This document shows, piece by piece, positions 1 to 8,826 of a DNA stretch of 64,000 bases (positions are counted from its first letter, which is position 1; the number at the start of each line of letters is the position of its first letter). This DNA comes from Aerococcaceae bacterium DSM 111020. GTDB taxonomy: Bacteria > Bacillota > Bacilli > Lactobacillales > Aerococcaceae. The stretch lies in the NCBI GenBank assembly GCA_015863185.1, contig JACBXP010000010.1, positions 1-64,000 on the forward strand. Direction: 5' to 3'. The position numbers were made by a program, and so were the translations under genes. A model generated the notes under the pieces. The model did not search any database, was not told the DNA's origin, and worked only from the letters and a program-made list of their open reading frames with translations.

Positions 1-127
1 TATGAGTCATGACATTTCCTACCTTTCATTTTGTTTAGACACTTATATGATAACGGAAATGCATGACTTTTTGTATGCACAAAAATAGTGCTGATGATTT
101 CTCATCAACACTAAAAATTATAGAACC
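1..127 (-). mobile_element. ISL3-family element, 5' end only (cut by window edge)
   Basis: Positions 8-10 read on the minus strand as an ATG followed by codons for T-H, preceded by an AGGTAGGA ribosome-binding site. The stretch out to the terminal TAGAACC at 127 matches the right end of the ISL3 copy at 9799-11380: the same subterminal hairpin and the same inverted repeat with TTATAGAACC. The element therefore continues to the left of the window, and only the first few transposase codons are visible here. Its intactness cannot be judged. Confidence 0.75.
81..112 (-). terminator. Subterminal terminator hairpin inside the ISL3 end
   Basis: On the minus strand an 11-bp stem (87-97 with 102-112, one C/A mismatch) is followed by ATTTTTG. 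It lies between the inverted repeat and the transposase start. It matches the hairpin at 11340-11365 in position, loop size and mismatch, with one A-T pair replaced by G-C. This placement would stop transcription entering the transposase gene from outside. Confidence 0.6.
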
Positions 128-147
128 CAAAATACATAGATAGATAA

Positions 148-179
148 GGGTATCAGTCGAAAACTGATGCCCTTTTTTT
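148..179 (+). terminator. Rho-independent terminator
   Basis: The stem GGGTATCAGT pairs with ACTGATGCCC (one G-U pair) across a CGAAA loop and is followed by seven T. It lies just outside the ISL3 end, so the gene it served is beyond the element or has been lost. Confidence 0.8.
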
Positions 180-1029
180 GATGTTAAAATTGAATATTTA
201 GAATTTAAATGTGGTGTCACGAGCCGTAGTTAAAAGGAGTTCGTGGGGCGTTAATTAGCAGATCCCTTCTAGTTGATGTCCTCATTGAGTAAAGATTTGT
301 CAAAGCTCAAGTAAAAGCCTAAAAGTAGGTTGCGCTACTCATGGTAAAACGCAAAAAATTTCGTTGTGGGTTAAAGCACCCTATTTTGTACGACTTTGTA
401 GATACTTTGCTTCTACTAGCAAATATTTTCTAGTAAGCGGCGAAATAGGCTCTGTATAACTGGTATAGATTTAAAAAATAATAATCTTTCTTAAATAGAA
501 CATATATATCTTATAAGTAGGAAAGCAAATACAAAGTATACAAGCTACAAACTTTACTATGTATCTTAGCCACAAAAATATTATTCGACAGGATTTAAGG
601 TAGAGAGATTTCATTTGAAGGAACTACTAGTACGAAAATATCTGAAGTTACAAGTTTAATTAAGCTAACTATATGGAGAAATAGAACCATACCAAAAATA
701 TTAGTTAATCTTAAAGGAATCGACTAAAAAGCTAAAGTGAGCTATGTTATTTCACAATCTATTAAGGTTTAAATTTTCATTCATATTAGCCGGACTTGTA
801 AATACCAACTCTTGTCATATTATCTAATTTCTTAATAATATTCAGAATACATAAATATTTGGCTACTTTGTAATTACCTCATTGATTGCCAAATGTCTAT
901 TGCTACAGATCGGTACATTCCGTTTATATGCGTTTTATTATAAAAAATTTAATTTAATTAAAAAACTCTTCCTATTCTATAATTATTTGTTATAATAGAC
1001 TCAGAATACTTTTTAGGAGGGAATTTTTT
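180..1029. other. Long AT-rich intergenic region, no gene seen
   Basis: No open frame with a ribosome-binding site or recognisable protein was found on either strand. The last 60 bases hold two TATAAT boxes (978-983 and 991-996), either of which could be the -10 element for the binding-protein gene at 1030. No good -35 is visible at 17 bp from either. Confidence 0.5.
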
Positions 1030-2193
1030 ATGGGGATTAAGAACATCGTGAAAGGAGCTTTGGCTCTGTTGATGGTAGCTTCAGCGACAGTTCCTGCAGG
1101 AACTGTATTTGCTGAAGAAGAAGTAAAGATTGGTGCCAACTATGAATTATCAGGGGATGCCGCGTCTTATGGACAGAAAATGCTTGAAGGGCTTGAATTA
1201 GCTGTGAAGCAGACGAATGAAAATGGCGGTGTCTTAGATGGGAAGCAGTTAGGTATTGTTAGTTATGACAATAAATCAGATGTCACTGAAGCAGCATCTG
1301 TCGCTTCTCGTTTAGTAACAGATGGTGTAGTGGGCGTTGTGGGGCCAGCCTTGACAGGCCCATCTGAAGCACAAATTCCAATTTTAACGGAAGCAGAAAT
1401 ACCGAACGTATTACCTGCAGCTACTGGCGATGATCTGACTTTAGCGGGTGATGAATCTGTTTTAGAGTATATCTTCCGTGTATGTTTCAAAAATTCTTAC
1501 CAAGGTCGAGCAGGTGCGGTATTTGCGACTGACAATTTGAATGCGAAGAATGCTGTTGTACTCGTGGATCAAGGTTCTGACTATTCTCGTGGCTTGGCAG
1601 ATAACTTTAAAGAAGAGTTTGAAGCAGGGGGTGGGAATATTGTTACAGAAGAATCTTTCCAAACGGGAGACACGGACTATTCAGCTATGCTAACCAAGAT
1701 ATTGGAACAGGATTTTGATGTGCTTTATATTCCAGCCTACTATACTGAGGCGGGATTGATTATTAAACAAGCACGTGAAATGGGGATTGAACAACCGATT
1801 GTCGGTCCCGATGGATTCTCAAGTGAAGTGTTAGTCGAACTTGCTGGAGCTGAAAATGCTTCAGATGTTTATTATACAGATCATTTCTCAACAAAAAGTG
1901 ACGAACCGATTGTTCAAGAGTTTTTAGATGCGTTTGAAGCAGAATATGATAAACCAGGTGAGACGTGGCATGCTTTAGGTTATGATGCTGCTATGCTGAT
2001 TATTGATGCGATTGAACGTGCCGGGTCAACAGATCCCAAAGCAATCACACAGGCGATTGCTGATACAGAGGAATTTGAAGGCGTGACTGGAACTTTTGCG
2101 ATTGATGAAGAGCATAATCCTGTGAAACCAGCGGTCATGATTGAACTTCAAAATGGTGAAATTGTTTCTGCTGAAAATGTGTCAGCGGAATAA
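1030..2193 (+). CDS. ABC transporter substrate-binding protein, branched-chain amino acid (LivJ-like) type
   Basis: This is a 387-aa periplasmic-binding-fold protein (Peripla_BP_6 family) of the class that captures Leu/Ile/Val or related small molecules for an ABC importer. The mature part opens with the family pattern YELSGDAASYGQ, and there is a typical ENGGVLDGKQL stretch near residue 65. AGGAGGG sits 8 nt before the ATG. The N-terminus is a clear signal peptide ending near VFA/EEE at about residue 28. It has no lipobox cysteine, which is odd because Gram-positive binding proteins are normally lipoproteins. No permease or ATPase gene lies next to it. It is paralogous to the protein at 20113-21297, sharing for example the GVTGTF stretch near the C-terminus. 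The ligand is unknown. Confidence 0.88.
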   Translation: MGIKNIVKGALALLMVASATVPAGTVFAEEEVKIGANYELSGDAASYGQKMLEGLELAVKQTNENGGVLDGKQLGIVSYDNKSDVTEAASVASRLVTDGVVGVVGPALTGPSEAQIPILTEAEIPNVLPAATGDDLTLAGDESVLEYIFRVCFKNSYQGRAGAVFATDNLNAKNAVVLVDQGSDYSRGLADNFKEEFEAGGGNIVTEESFQTGDTDYSAMLTKILEQDFDVLYIPAYYTEAGLIIKQAREMGIEQPIVGPDGFSSEVLVELAGAENASDVYYTDHFSTKSDEPIVQEFLDAFEAEYDKPGETWHALGYDAAMLIIDAIERAGSTDPKAITQAIADTEEFEGVTGTFAIDEEHNPVKPAVMIELQNGEIVSAENVSAE

Positions 2194-2234
2194 TGCGTCA
2201 TTACTTATTCAAGTGTTAATAAAGAAATTATATG

Positions 2235-2264
2235 GAGAGTCTCCAAATGTGAGACTCTCTTTTT
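2235..2264 (+). terminator. Rho-independent terminator
   Basis: GAGAGTCTC (2235-2243) pairs perfectly with 2251-2259 and is followed by five T. It lies 41 nt after the binding-protein stop codon. Confidence 0.85.
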
Positions 2265-2395
2265 GTGTTTAGAAGTTACTAAGGAAGTTCCGTAAAAGAT
2301 ATCGGATAACCTTTTTCATTGAAATCTCATGCTGATCAAAAGTTGAAATAATTCATGTTATATCAATCAGACAAATCATGACTCACACGTATAAA

Positions 2396-2449
2396 GAAAA
2401 AAATTGAGCAGTATGTTTTCGGTTCATTGCCGAATGCATACCACTCAAT
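2396..2449 (-). terminator. Terminator of the P-type ATPase remnant
   Basis: A long imperfect stem (ATTGAG with CTCAAT, then GTATG with CATAC and TTCGG with CCGAA) spans 2403-2449. On the minus strand it is followed by a T-run (plus-strand A-run at 2396-2402). It lies about 50 nt after the end of the ATPase fragment. Confidence 0.7.
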
Positions 2450-2499
2450 GCATAAGATAAGAATACGCTACTAAAATTTAACTTTTACATAAACCATGA

Positions 2500-3310
2500 T
2501 TATTCTTTATGACCAGCTAATCGCTTAACCAAGTAAACCAATCCTGTCGCGATGAAGCCACCGCCTAGAATATAGCCCCAAGTAACAAGCTCTAAAGACG
2601 TGGTCGTTAAGATGTTATTCGCAACTGGAAGATAGACCGCTAACAAGAGCAACACCACTGATAGGACGATCGCGCCTAACATCACTTTATTGTCTAACAA
2701 TGATTTATCGAGTCCATAAGAGTCGGCCTTTCGAACATTCAGTAAATGAAGCAATTGCGCTACTGCCATAAAGGCAAAGGTCACTGTCTGGCTATAATTG
2801 ACATCATATCCAAACACATTTAAGTGAAGATAGAACATAGCAAAGGATGCAAGACCTAAAATAATACCAGAGATCATAATCTGGGTTAAAAAAAGGACGG
2901 GTTACTAAACCAGAATGTTTATCTCGTGGTGGATGCTTCATCACTTCATCTTCAGCCGGTTCGTAGGCTAGACTAATCGCCGGCCCCACATCAATAACTA
3001 AGTTTAAGAATAAGATATGGAGAGGTTGCAACGGCATTGCTAACCCAAACAAAATAGTCATCAAGATTGCTGCAATTTCTACCATATTACAAGCTAACAA
3101 GAAAGAGACATATTTCTTAATATTCTCAAAGATAATTCGTTCTACTTCGACCGCTTCCACAATGGTAGAAAAACGGTCATCAGTTAAGATCATGTCAGAA
3201 GACTCTTTGGCAACTTCCGTTCCGCGAATTCCCATCGCGACGCCAATATCTGCACGACTTAATGCGGGGGCATCATTGACCCCATCACCAGTCATCGCAA
3301 GCATATAATA
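2500..3310 (-). pseudogene. Cation-transporting P-type ATPase (PacL/Ca2+ type), 3' remnant
   Basis: Only the C-terminal third of a P2-type ATPase survives. It starts inside the hinge motif TGDGVNDAPAL and continues through the M5-M6 region (LQPLHILFLNLVIDVGPA) to the last membrane helices, ending VKRLAGHKE. The phosphorylation motif DKTGT, the nucleotide-binding domain and all earlier parts are missing. The reading frame also breaks near 2885, where a run of seven T on the coding strand has one T too many: removing one gives RPFLTQIMISG and joins the two pieces (3304-2885 and 2877-2500) into one protein. The gene is therefore 5'-truncated and frameshifted, and not expected to work. Confidence 0.85.
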
Positions 3311-3397
3311 ATATTAGAGGGTTCTTCTTTATGTCGAAATAAAATTTTAAAAGCCAAGAGATTATAGGCAATGATTACTAAAAGCTGGATAAATAAA

Positions 3398-4075
3398 CTA
3401 TTCCATGTATTTTTTTATTGATGGACTATACATAGCGATAACTGCAAATAAGTCAACTAGTATATGCATTAAACTAGAGTAAAACAACCCTCCCGTTAAT
3501 CGATAAAGAGTGGATAGTATGATTGAACTACATGCATAAGTCAAAAAATATCCCAATGAAAAGCCAGAAAACATATGCAAACTGGAAAATAGCAGGGCTG
3601 TTAAGGCGATAGCTAAAAAACCATTGCCAAAACAAAGATCTTGAATGCACAGTCTAAAAATATACTCTTCGAATAATGGAGCTACAATAGCAGTAGATAA
3701 GACCGCCGTCCAGAAAGGTAGTTTTGAGTTGAGCTTTTCAATTTCTTTTTGATTATATGAAGATTGTAGGCCAAAAAGTTCACCAATAAAAACCTGGATT
3801 GCATAGTAAAGTATTATCGCTACAAGGACATAGCAAATATTTATCAGATGCTTCCCATTGGTCAAGCTGTCTGGAAAAACGGGAAAAAGATGAGCCAGAC
3901 CTAGCATTAATAATACAGTCATCAGACTGTCGACTAGCTCTCGATAGATTGGATGAGTCAACCAGCGACTAAGAACAAAAGATGATAATAAACCATATTT
4001 AAATATAATAGCTCCTATAACGCCGATTAAAAGAATAATTGAATGTGGGGATATAATTGAGGTTAATATAGGCAT
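3398..4075 (-). CDS. CPBP-family intramembrane metalloprotease (CAAX/Abi type)
   Basis: This 225-aa integral membrane protein has about six hydrophobic segments. The three conserved blocks of the family are present: the glutamate pair with arginine in FEEYIFR (E136, E137, R141), a histidine in LLFSSLHMF, and a histidine in SSLMHILVDL. Family members are type II CAAX prenyl endopeptidase relatives. In lactic acid bacteria they often act in bacteriocin self-immunity or maturation. AAAGGAGC precedes the ATG. Small decayed membrane-protein genes just upstream (4408-4969) are compatible with a former bacteriocin or immunity locus, but that is inference. Confidence 0.8.
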   Translation of the reverse strand: MPILTSIISPHSIILLIGVIGAIIFKYGLLSSFVLSRWLTHPIYRELVDSLMTVLLMLGLAHLFPVFPDSLTNGKHLINICYVLVAIILYYAIQVFIGELFGLQSSYNQKEIEKLNSKLPFWTAVLSTAIVAPLFEEYIFRLCIQDLCFGNGFLAIALTALLFSSLHMFSGFSLGYFLTYACSSIILSTLYRLTGGLFYSSLMHILVDLFAVIAMYSPSIKKYME

Positions 4076-4106
4076 CTATAAGCTCCTTTGATTATGTAAA
4101 TATTTT

Positions 4107-4150
4107 ATGTATCAAGCTTAGCCCTGATATAAGGGTATGGGTTGATACAT
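4107..4150. other. Inverted repeat between divergent genes
   Basis: ATGTATCAA (4107-4115) pairs with TTGATACAT (4142-4150), with an inner CCCT/AGGG pair. A third ATGTATC follows at 4156. It sits 30-75 nt upstream of the CPBP protease start on the other strand and could be an operator, or a terminator reading right (CTTTTA follows). Neither role is proven. Confidence 0.35.
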
Positions 4151-4206
4151 CTTTTATGTATCGATAAGTTTCCATTACTATAAATCATCCAAGAAGTATT
4201 TCTCAG

Positions 4207-4395
4207 ATGCCTATTATAACAGAAGCTAGAAATACCGCGAAGCACACATTATTGCTTATAAATTTATTACTATTAATGTTAAAATTTAAACGAATGGACA
4301 GTACAATTTTAATTGTTACACATAATATGTTATTCTCAAAAGAACTTGATGCAATTCAATTAAAATTGACTAGTAAATCTATAAATAAAATTTAA
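4207..4395 (+). pseudogene. Possible ABC-transporter ATPase C-terminal fragment
   Basis: A 62-codon open frame without a ribosome-binding site. Its second half contains STILIVTHNMLFSKELDAI, which resembles the H-loop region at the end of an ABC ATPase (a hydrophobic strand followed by TH). The first half is unrecognisable. It is best read as the tail of a deleted gene whose downstream neighbours, small membrane proteins, are partly kept. Confidence in the family is low. Confidence 0.35.
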
Positions 4396-4407
4396 AGGGG
4401 TAATCAA

Positions 4408-4575
4408 ATGAAAAAAATACTATTAACTCTTTTTGTTTTTTTAATCATTATGCTAATAATGGCGCTATTAATCAATATCAACATACTCTCTTCGTCCTTT
4501 TATACTTTAGTATTTTTTATTGCTCTTGCATCGCTTATCAGCAGTTTACTTAGAAATCATGTTGATAAGAGGTAG
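4408..4575 (+). CDS. Small two-helix membrane protein
   Basis: A 55-aa protein starting MKKILLTLFVF and ending RNHVDKR. AAAGGGG stands 7 nt before the ATG, supporting real translation. Two strongly hydrophobic segments (about residues 3-24 and 29-46) are separated by a short polar turn and followed by a basic tail. I do not recognise a family. The size, topology, and position behind an ABC-ATPase-like tail and opposite a CPBP protease resemble bacteriocin-immunity or small exporter accessory proteins. That role is a guess from context. Confidence 0.6.
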   Translation: MKKILLTLFVFLIIMLIMALLININILSSSFYTLVFFIALASLISSLLRNHVDKR

Positions 4576-4578
4576 GCT

Positions 4579-4817
4579 ATGAATGATATAATATCTTTGA
4601 CATAAGTACATATACAGATGGTATAAAACAAAAAATTAATTTTGCAATTTTAAGCGCACTAGATGTTTTTAAAATGTTAGCTGGCAAGGGGAAATGTATA
4701 GGATATTCGGCACATAGTAAATCACTGATAAATCAATCAGATATTGTTTTTAACATAAGTAAACAAAAAATTAGTAGGAAGATTTCTAAAAATGAAAAAA
4801 AGTATTTCTTTATATAA
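4579..4817 (+). pseudogene. Frameshifted small gene, possibly ABC-ATPase-like
   Basis: The ATG at 4579 lies 3 nt after the previous stop. It opens MNDIISLT and then meets TAA, because one T appears to be missing near 4601. In the next frame the protein runs on for about 70 codons, from DISTYTDGIKQKIN to KKYFFI. Inside it, GKCIGYSAHSKSLINQSDI looks like the H-loop end of an ABC ATPase. The 3' end overlaps the next small gene. I cannot name the product. The lesion makes a full-length protein unlikely unless the base count is an error. Confidence 0.45.
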
Positions 4818-4969
4818 TTTCATCACTTGTTTTAATTGCTTTATCTGCACTAATTATAACCTTCGATAATTCAATTGCCCTGCTTACTATTAGCTTGTTA
4901 TTTGTGTCATTTGGCTCACAAATAATTTTTAAGTTATTTTTTGAAGATGATAAAAATAGAAAAAGGTAG
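4792..4969 (+). pseudogene. Second small membrane protein, frameshifted in a poly-A tract
   Basis: The ATG at 4792 is followed by a run of seven A. Removing one A gives a continuous frame starting MKKVFLYIISSLVL, with two hydrophobic segments and a polar basic end EDDKNRKR. That architecture matches the intact 55-aa protein at 4408. As written the frame stops early. Its stop codon at 4967 coincides with the left edge of the IS30 remnant, so the natural 3' end may have been replaced by the insertion. Confidence 0.45.
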
Positions 4970-5883
4970 AAAAATATTGGAAAAATGGAACGAGTCCGAC
5001 AGAAATGATACGCGCCTTAAAACGCGCGAGACAAACTGTCTATAATGTGCTCAATTGGCTCAAAGAAGGTCATTCCATTCAAGAATATTATCGTCGCTAT
5101 AAGGCGAACAAACGTCGATGTGGCGCTAAGAAAGTTCAATTATCTCCCCAAGAAATTGCTTATGTCCAAAAGAAAGTATCTCAAGGTTGGACACCCGACG
5201 TTATTATAGGTAGAAAAGAAAGACCACTCCCTCTGTCTATGCGGACCTTTTATCGTCGCTTCCAAGACAGCCCTGACCTAGAGGTTACAACACTCCCGAT
5301 GAAAGGAAAACGCAAACCCAATGGATATCAAGAGAAACGGGGAAAACAACAATTTAAACGCACTCTCAAAGAACGAGAAGCCTGTTATCCTACTTACAAT
5401 AAGGAATTTGGTCATTTAGAAGGTAATACCATTATCGGCAAAGACCATCAAAGCGCTGTAATCACTCTCGTCGAACGTCTATCAAAAGTGATGATTACTC
5501 TTAAACCAACAGGACGAACCGCTCAAGCTGTTGAAGAGCGACTTCACGCTTGGCTGAGTGATTAGCCTAAACATTTATTTAAGTCCATCACTTTCGATTG
5601 TGGTAAGGAATTTTCCAATTGGAAGTCCGTCTCTAATCAATAGGATATCGATATTTTCTTAGCTGATCCAGGTTGTCCTAGCCAGCGAGGTTTGAACGAA
5701 CACAGTAATGCCCTGCTTCGCAGGGGTGGTTTAGGGAAAGGCATGGATTTTAATGAAGTGTCAGAAGCGTTTATTCAAGGGATAAGCCATCGTCGCAATC
5801 ACATTCCTCGGAAATCACTCGATTATAAAACACCGATGGAAGTTTTATTGGAACAAGTGTCTCATTTGTCTAGCTTAATTTGA
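4967..5883 (+). pseudogene. IS30-family transposase, 5'-truncated with two TAG stops
   Basis: The frame reads from YWKNGTSPTEMIRALKRA, the HTH region of IS30-type transposases, through the DDE integrase domain (GHLEGNTIIGKDHQSAVI, ITFDCGKEFSNW, FADPGCPSQRGLNEHSN-like) to SHLSSLI. Two in-frame TAG codons break it, at 5563-5565 and 5641-5643. Copy 2 has TGT and CAT at these places. The 5' end with start codon and left repeat is absent. Confidence 0.88.
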
Positions 5884-5886
5884 CAA
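4967..5886 (+). mobile_element. IS30-family element, copy 1 (left end deleted)
   Basis: This matches the complete IS30-like copy at 12574-13624 over almost its whole length. The left inverted repeat and the first ~18 transposase codons are missing, with homology starting at about 4967. The right inverted repeat (5866-5886) is the same 21-bp sequence as in the other copy, and overlaps the transposase stop codon. The element cannot move by itself. Confidence 0.85.
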
Positions 5887-6002
5887 ATAAAACCATTTCT
5901 CTGTACGAAAATACAAAAGCATAAACCAATAAAAGACATCTTGTTCTATTTCCTTAGGCTAAGTAAATTTTAAATTAGAAAAAGTAGAAAATAGAGCGAG
6001 AG

Positions 6003-6233
6003 ATGAAAGATAATTTTATTGAGAATGCAAAAGTTATGTCAAAGGGCCAGGTTACCATTCCTAAAGCCGTTCGAGATGTTATGGGTATCTCACCTGGAGA
6101 TAGAGTGACCTTTATTGTCAGCGATGGGACAATTCAAATTATAAATTCTAAAGACTATATTCAAGCCTATGAAAGTATGATTAAAAGAGATGAAGCAGAA
6201 GCTCATAGGAGGGGAGGTAAAAATGAGTCTTGA
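6003..6233 (+). CDS. AbrB/MazE/SpoVT-family DNA-binding protein
   Basis: A 76-aa protein with the swapped-hairpin AbrB-type domain at residues 8-50: VMSKGQVTIPKAVRDVMGI followed by PGDRVTFIVSDGTI. Such proteins are small dimeric DNA-binding regulators and often the antitoxin half of a pair. The ribosome-binding site is weak (GAGCGAGAG). The stop overlaps the start of the AlbA_2-type gene (6223) by 11 nt, so the two were probably co-transcribed. The downstream partner is now broken, which leaves the regulator without an evident target beyond itself. Confidence 0.75.
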   Translation: MKDNFIENAKVMSKGQVTIPKAVRDVMGISPGDRVTFIVSDGTIQIINSKDYIQAYESMIKRDEAEAHRRGGKNES

Positions 6234-6802
6234 AGTAATTAGAGAATTAATTAAAAATGGAAAAATAGTTAATGTGGAGTTCAAGGCATAAAAAATGATT
6301 TAAATAAGGACGTTTTTAACTCCGTATGTTCTTTTAACAATCGAGATGAGGGTTATATTATTCTAGGTGTAAAAGATAATAGGGAAATTGTTGGTGTAAA
6401 TCCAGAAAAAGTAGATAAAATAATTAAAGATTTTACTACTTTAATCAACAATCCACAAAAGATATACCCACCTCTATATTTAGTGCTAATTCCCATAGAG
6501 ATTGATGGAAAAACTCTTATTTATATTAGAGTGCCAAAGGCTCTTAAGTTTGTAGGCACAATGGACGAATTCGGGACAGGTCATATGAAGGTGATATTAA
6601 TATTACTAATCACTCAGATTTGGTGTACAAACTCTATGTCAGAAAACAAGGATCTTACTTTGTTAAAAAAGTGTACCCTAAGCTAGGTCTTGAACATTTA
6701 GACAAAAGAGTTATTGAAAAGGCTAGAATCATGGCTTTAATTAGGAATAAAAACCATCTTTGGGATACGATGGATAACGAAGAATTAATAAGAAGTCCCA
6801 AT
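6223..6802 (+). pseudogene. AlbA_2 (Schlafen-type) ATP-binding protein, broken and 3'-truncated
   Basis: From ATG 6223 the frame reads MSLEVIRELI then VNVEFKA and stops at TAA 6289. In the next frame it continues KNDLNKDVFNSVCSFNNRDE, GYIILGVKDN and IDGKTLIYIRVPKA, the typical AlbA_2 fold of divergent AAA-4/Schlafen-like regulators. A further shift near 6580 leads to DINITNHSDLVYKLYVRKQG and KARIMALIRNKNHLWD, the characteristic C-terminal linker of these proteins. At about 6800 the homology ends abruptly and an HsdM sequence begins. At least two frameshifts plus a deletion junction make this non-functional. Confidence 0.7.
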
Positions 6803-7516
6803 ATGGAAATACCCGTATGTGCCATTATTTTGAAAAAGAAACGTCCTTTAGGGGAAGCTATTTTAATCAACGATGCTTCCCATAATTTTGTTAAGGAAGG
6901 GAAACAAAATTGTTTACTAGAAAAGGATATTGCACGCATTGTCGATGTATATGCTCAAAAAATTGAAATAGAAGGCGATAGTCATCTCTCCAGTCGTCAA
7001 GAAATTATTGAAAATGAGCATAATTAAATATTCCACGTTATGTCACTTCAAATAATAGAGAAATCCCCCATGATGTGGATGGGCATTTATTTGGAGGTAT
7101 TTCTAAAAAAGAGATTCAGAATCTAGAGACGCTGAACCAAGTGGTAAGAATCAATTGATGAATGGTTTCGAGATGCTAAGACCAGGTTATTATAAACTCA
7201 CGCAGTCAAACGATGATTTGACCAATGCGATTCTTAATTCTTCTAGAGTTCAAATCACGATGAATAAACTTGAAAGTGAGTTGCAATTATATATTGACCA
7301 TTATTATTATTAAAGATTAAAACAGTTCAATAATTTAGAATAATGAATACCTTAATGGAAGAAATGTTGCTTCAGATGAAGGCGATATTGGAAGGCTATC
7401 ATTATGTGGATATTTATTATGGTTATCAATGAATAGCTGATAATAGAAAAAATCAAATTGATAGGCAGACTGCTATTCATTTTACTGAATTAATACGACA
7501 TCTACCTGAGAATTAG
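6803..7516 (+). pseudogene. Type I restriction-modification methylase (HsdM) C-terminal remnant
   Basis: Starting at MEIPVCAIILKKKRP the reading matches the region after the catalytic domain of HsdM: ILINDASHNFVKEGKQN, then IARIVDVYAQK, then (after TAA 7024) NIPRYVTSNNREIPHDVDGH and HLFGGISKKEI. After a further shift comes LRPGYYKLTQSNDDL, and finally EGYHYVDIYYGYQ with a stop inside. All of the S-adenosylmethionine-binding and NPPF part is gone. The fragment is joined in frame to the AlbA_2 remnant upstream, producing a 135-codon chimeric frame (6620-7027). The rest of the system (hsdR, hsdS) is not in the window. Confidence 0.7.
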
Positions 7517-7521
7517 CCCCT

Positions 7522-7799
7522 TTTGTAACAAATAGGGAACAAAAGATTTATAACTTTACTATGAATTATATACTGCATAAGAAGTGTCGCGAGGCAAATG
7601 TTCCTGTTATTTCGATTCATGGATTACGTCACATGCATGTTTCATTATTATTATTTGCTGGGGTTCAATTGCGAGTGTTGCTCGACGTTTGGGACATTTT
7701 AGTATGACAACGACATAGAAAATTTATTTTCATATTATCCAAGAGCTTGAAAATCAAGATGTGGATTTTGTGATGCGAACCTTGCCTAGTTTGACCTAG
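7522..7799 (+). pseudogene. Tyrosine recombinase/integrase C-terminal remnant
   Basis: The frame gives VPVISIHGLRHMHVSLLLFA, containing the HxLRH catalytic box. After a one-base shift near 7670 it gives IASVARRLGHFSMTTT and then, past a TAG, KIYFHIIQELENQD, which carries the nucleophile tyrosine. This is the last ~90 residues of a phage-integrase-type recombinase with a frameshift and a nonsense codon. It directly follows the HsdM remnant. In several Firmicutes a recombinase of this family sits beside type I hsd genes and inverts hsdS, but an ordinary prophage or ICE integrase is equally possible. Confidence 0.75.
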
Positions 7800-8826
7800 T
7801 TTGACATAGTAAAAAATACGCTCACGCTGATGAAGAATTCAATCTAAGACGAGGGTTATATAAATTTATACGCAAGGTAATTCATGATATCTTTTAAAGA
7901 TAGGTTAATTTTATCCAATTTATTTAGGTTACAGATTGAGGAAATCTCCAAACAAATTTCAGATATTTTTATTAAGCTGTTCAAAAGTTCGAGTGAAGAG
8001 GCATTTCATGCATGTCATATTCAATGATAATCGTATAAGGTTTTATCATTTGACAATAGACTTACTCCAAATGAATCATAAATGTCCATTGTTTAAAACG
8101 AACAATAAATTATTTAAATTCATCAAAAAAAACGATAATATAATGCATTTTATGTGATAAAGTGAGCATATGGGGAATAAAATTATAGAGTAATGAATCT
8201 CAAGTAAAGCAAAAGACATGTCGCAACCTATATATTAAATAATTATATGTGAATTAACGGATGGATCGTAGGTGTTTTACCATAAAGCGAAGTTTTCTGA
8301 TTATGATGACGAGTTATTATGCATCATAACGAATAAAGAATGATTTAATAAGATAGATTTCTTTACTGGTAAGGACTGTTTTGTAATAGCCGAGGTTACA
8401 ATTCTGCTAATTTAATTTTATAATGAATGATGAAATGGGAACTGGAGTGGACTAGATATTTTACAATTATTTAGGCAATCTTATTTGGATACACATAGTA
8501 ACTCTTTTGTAAAATGATAATCATTTATCGAAGGATGTTTCCATAAGTTCATGAGATGGATGACGGTTCATTTGAAAAAGTGAAGTGGATGAGAGTACTT
8601 ATCCCATTTGATTTTTGAAGCTCATTATTTTAATTTTCTGATTGATACGTAAAAATAAGGACGTTAGTATGGCGATATTTCGATATTTTTTTTGATGAAT
8701 CTTTCAAATCAAGATGATAAATCAATAGCGTTTAACAGAAATTGTTATAGAGTTTTAAAATCTTATCGTATAACCCAAGATAATGATGAAATTTTGGTCA
8801 TATTCAAAATAATAAGGAGGAAAAAG
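7800..8826. other. Gene-poor, degraded AT-rich stretch
   Basis: No supported gene was found. A 73-codon frame at 7936-8157 has no ribosome-binding site and reads like random AT-rich sequence. The frame open upstream of the SDR gene (from 8692) is only an in-frame extension of it. The region probably holds unrecognisable remains of the same integrated material as 4.9-7.8 kb. Confidence 0.45.

Noticed and set aside
35-220. 61-codon minus-strand frame at the window start
   Set aside because: It runs antisense across a plus-strand terminator and the ISL3 end, and has no ribosome-binding site.
5563-5643. Two in-frame TAG codons in IS30 copy 1 as possible amber recoding
   Set aside because: The copy also lacks its 5' end and the second copy has sense codons there; ordinary decay explains it.
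6655-6939. 94-codon minus-strand frame
   Set aside because: Shadow of the AlbA_2/HsdM chimera; no ribosome-binding site or own signature.
7936-8157. 73-codon plus-strand frame in the gene-poor stretch
   Set aside because: No ribosome-binding site, composition like random AT-rich DNA and no recognisable pattern.
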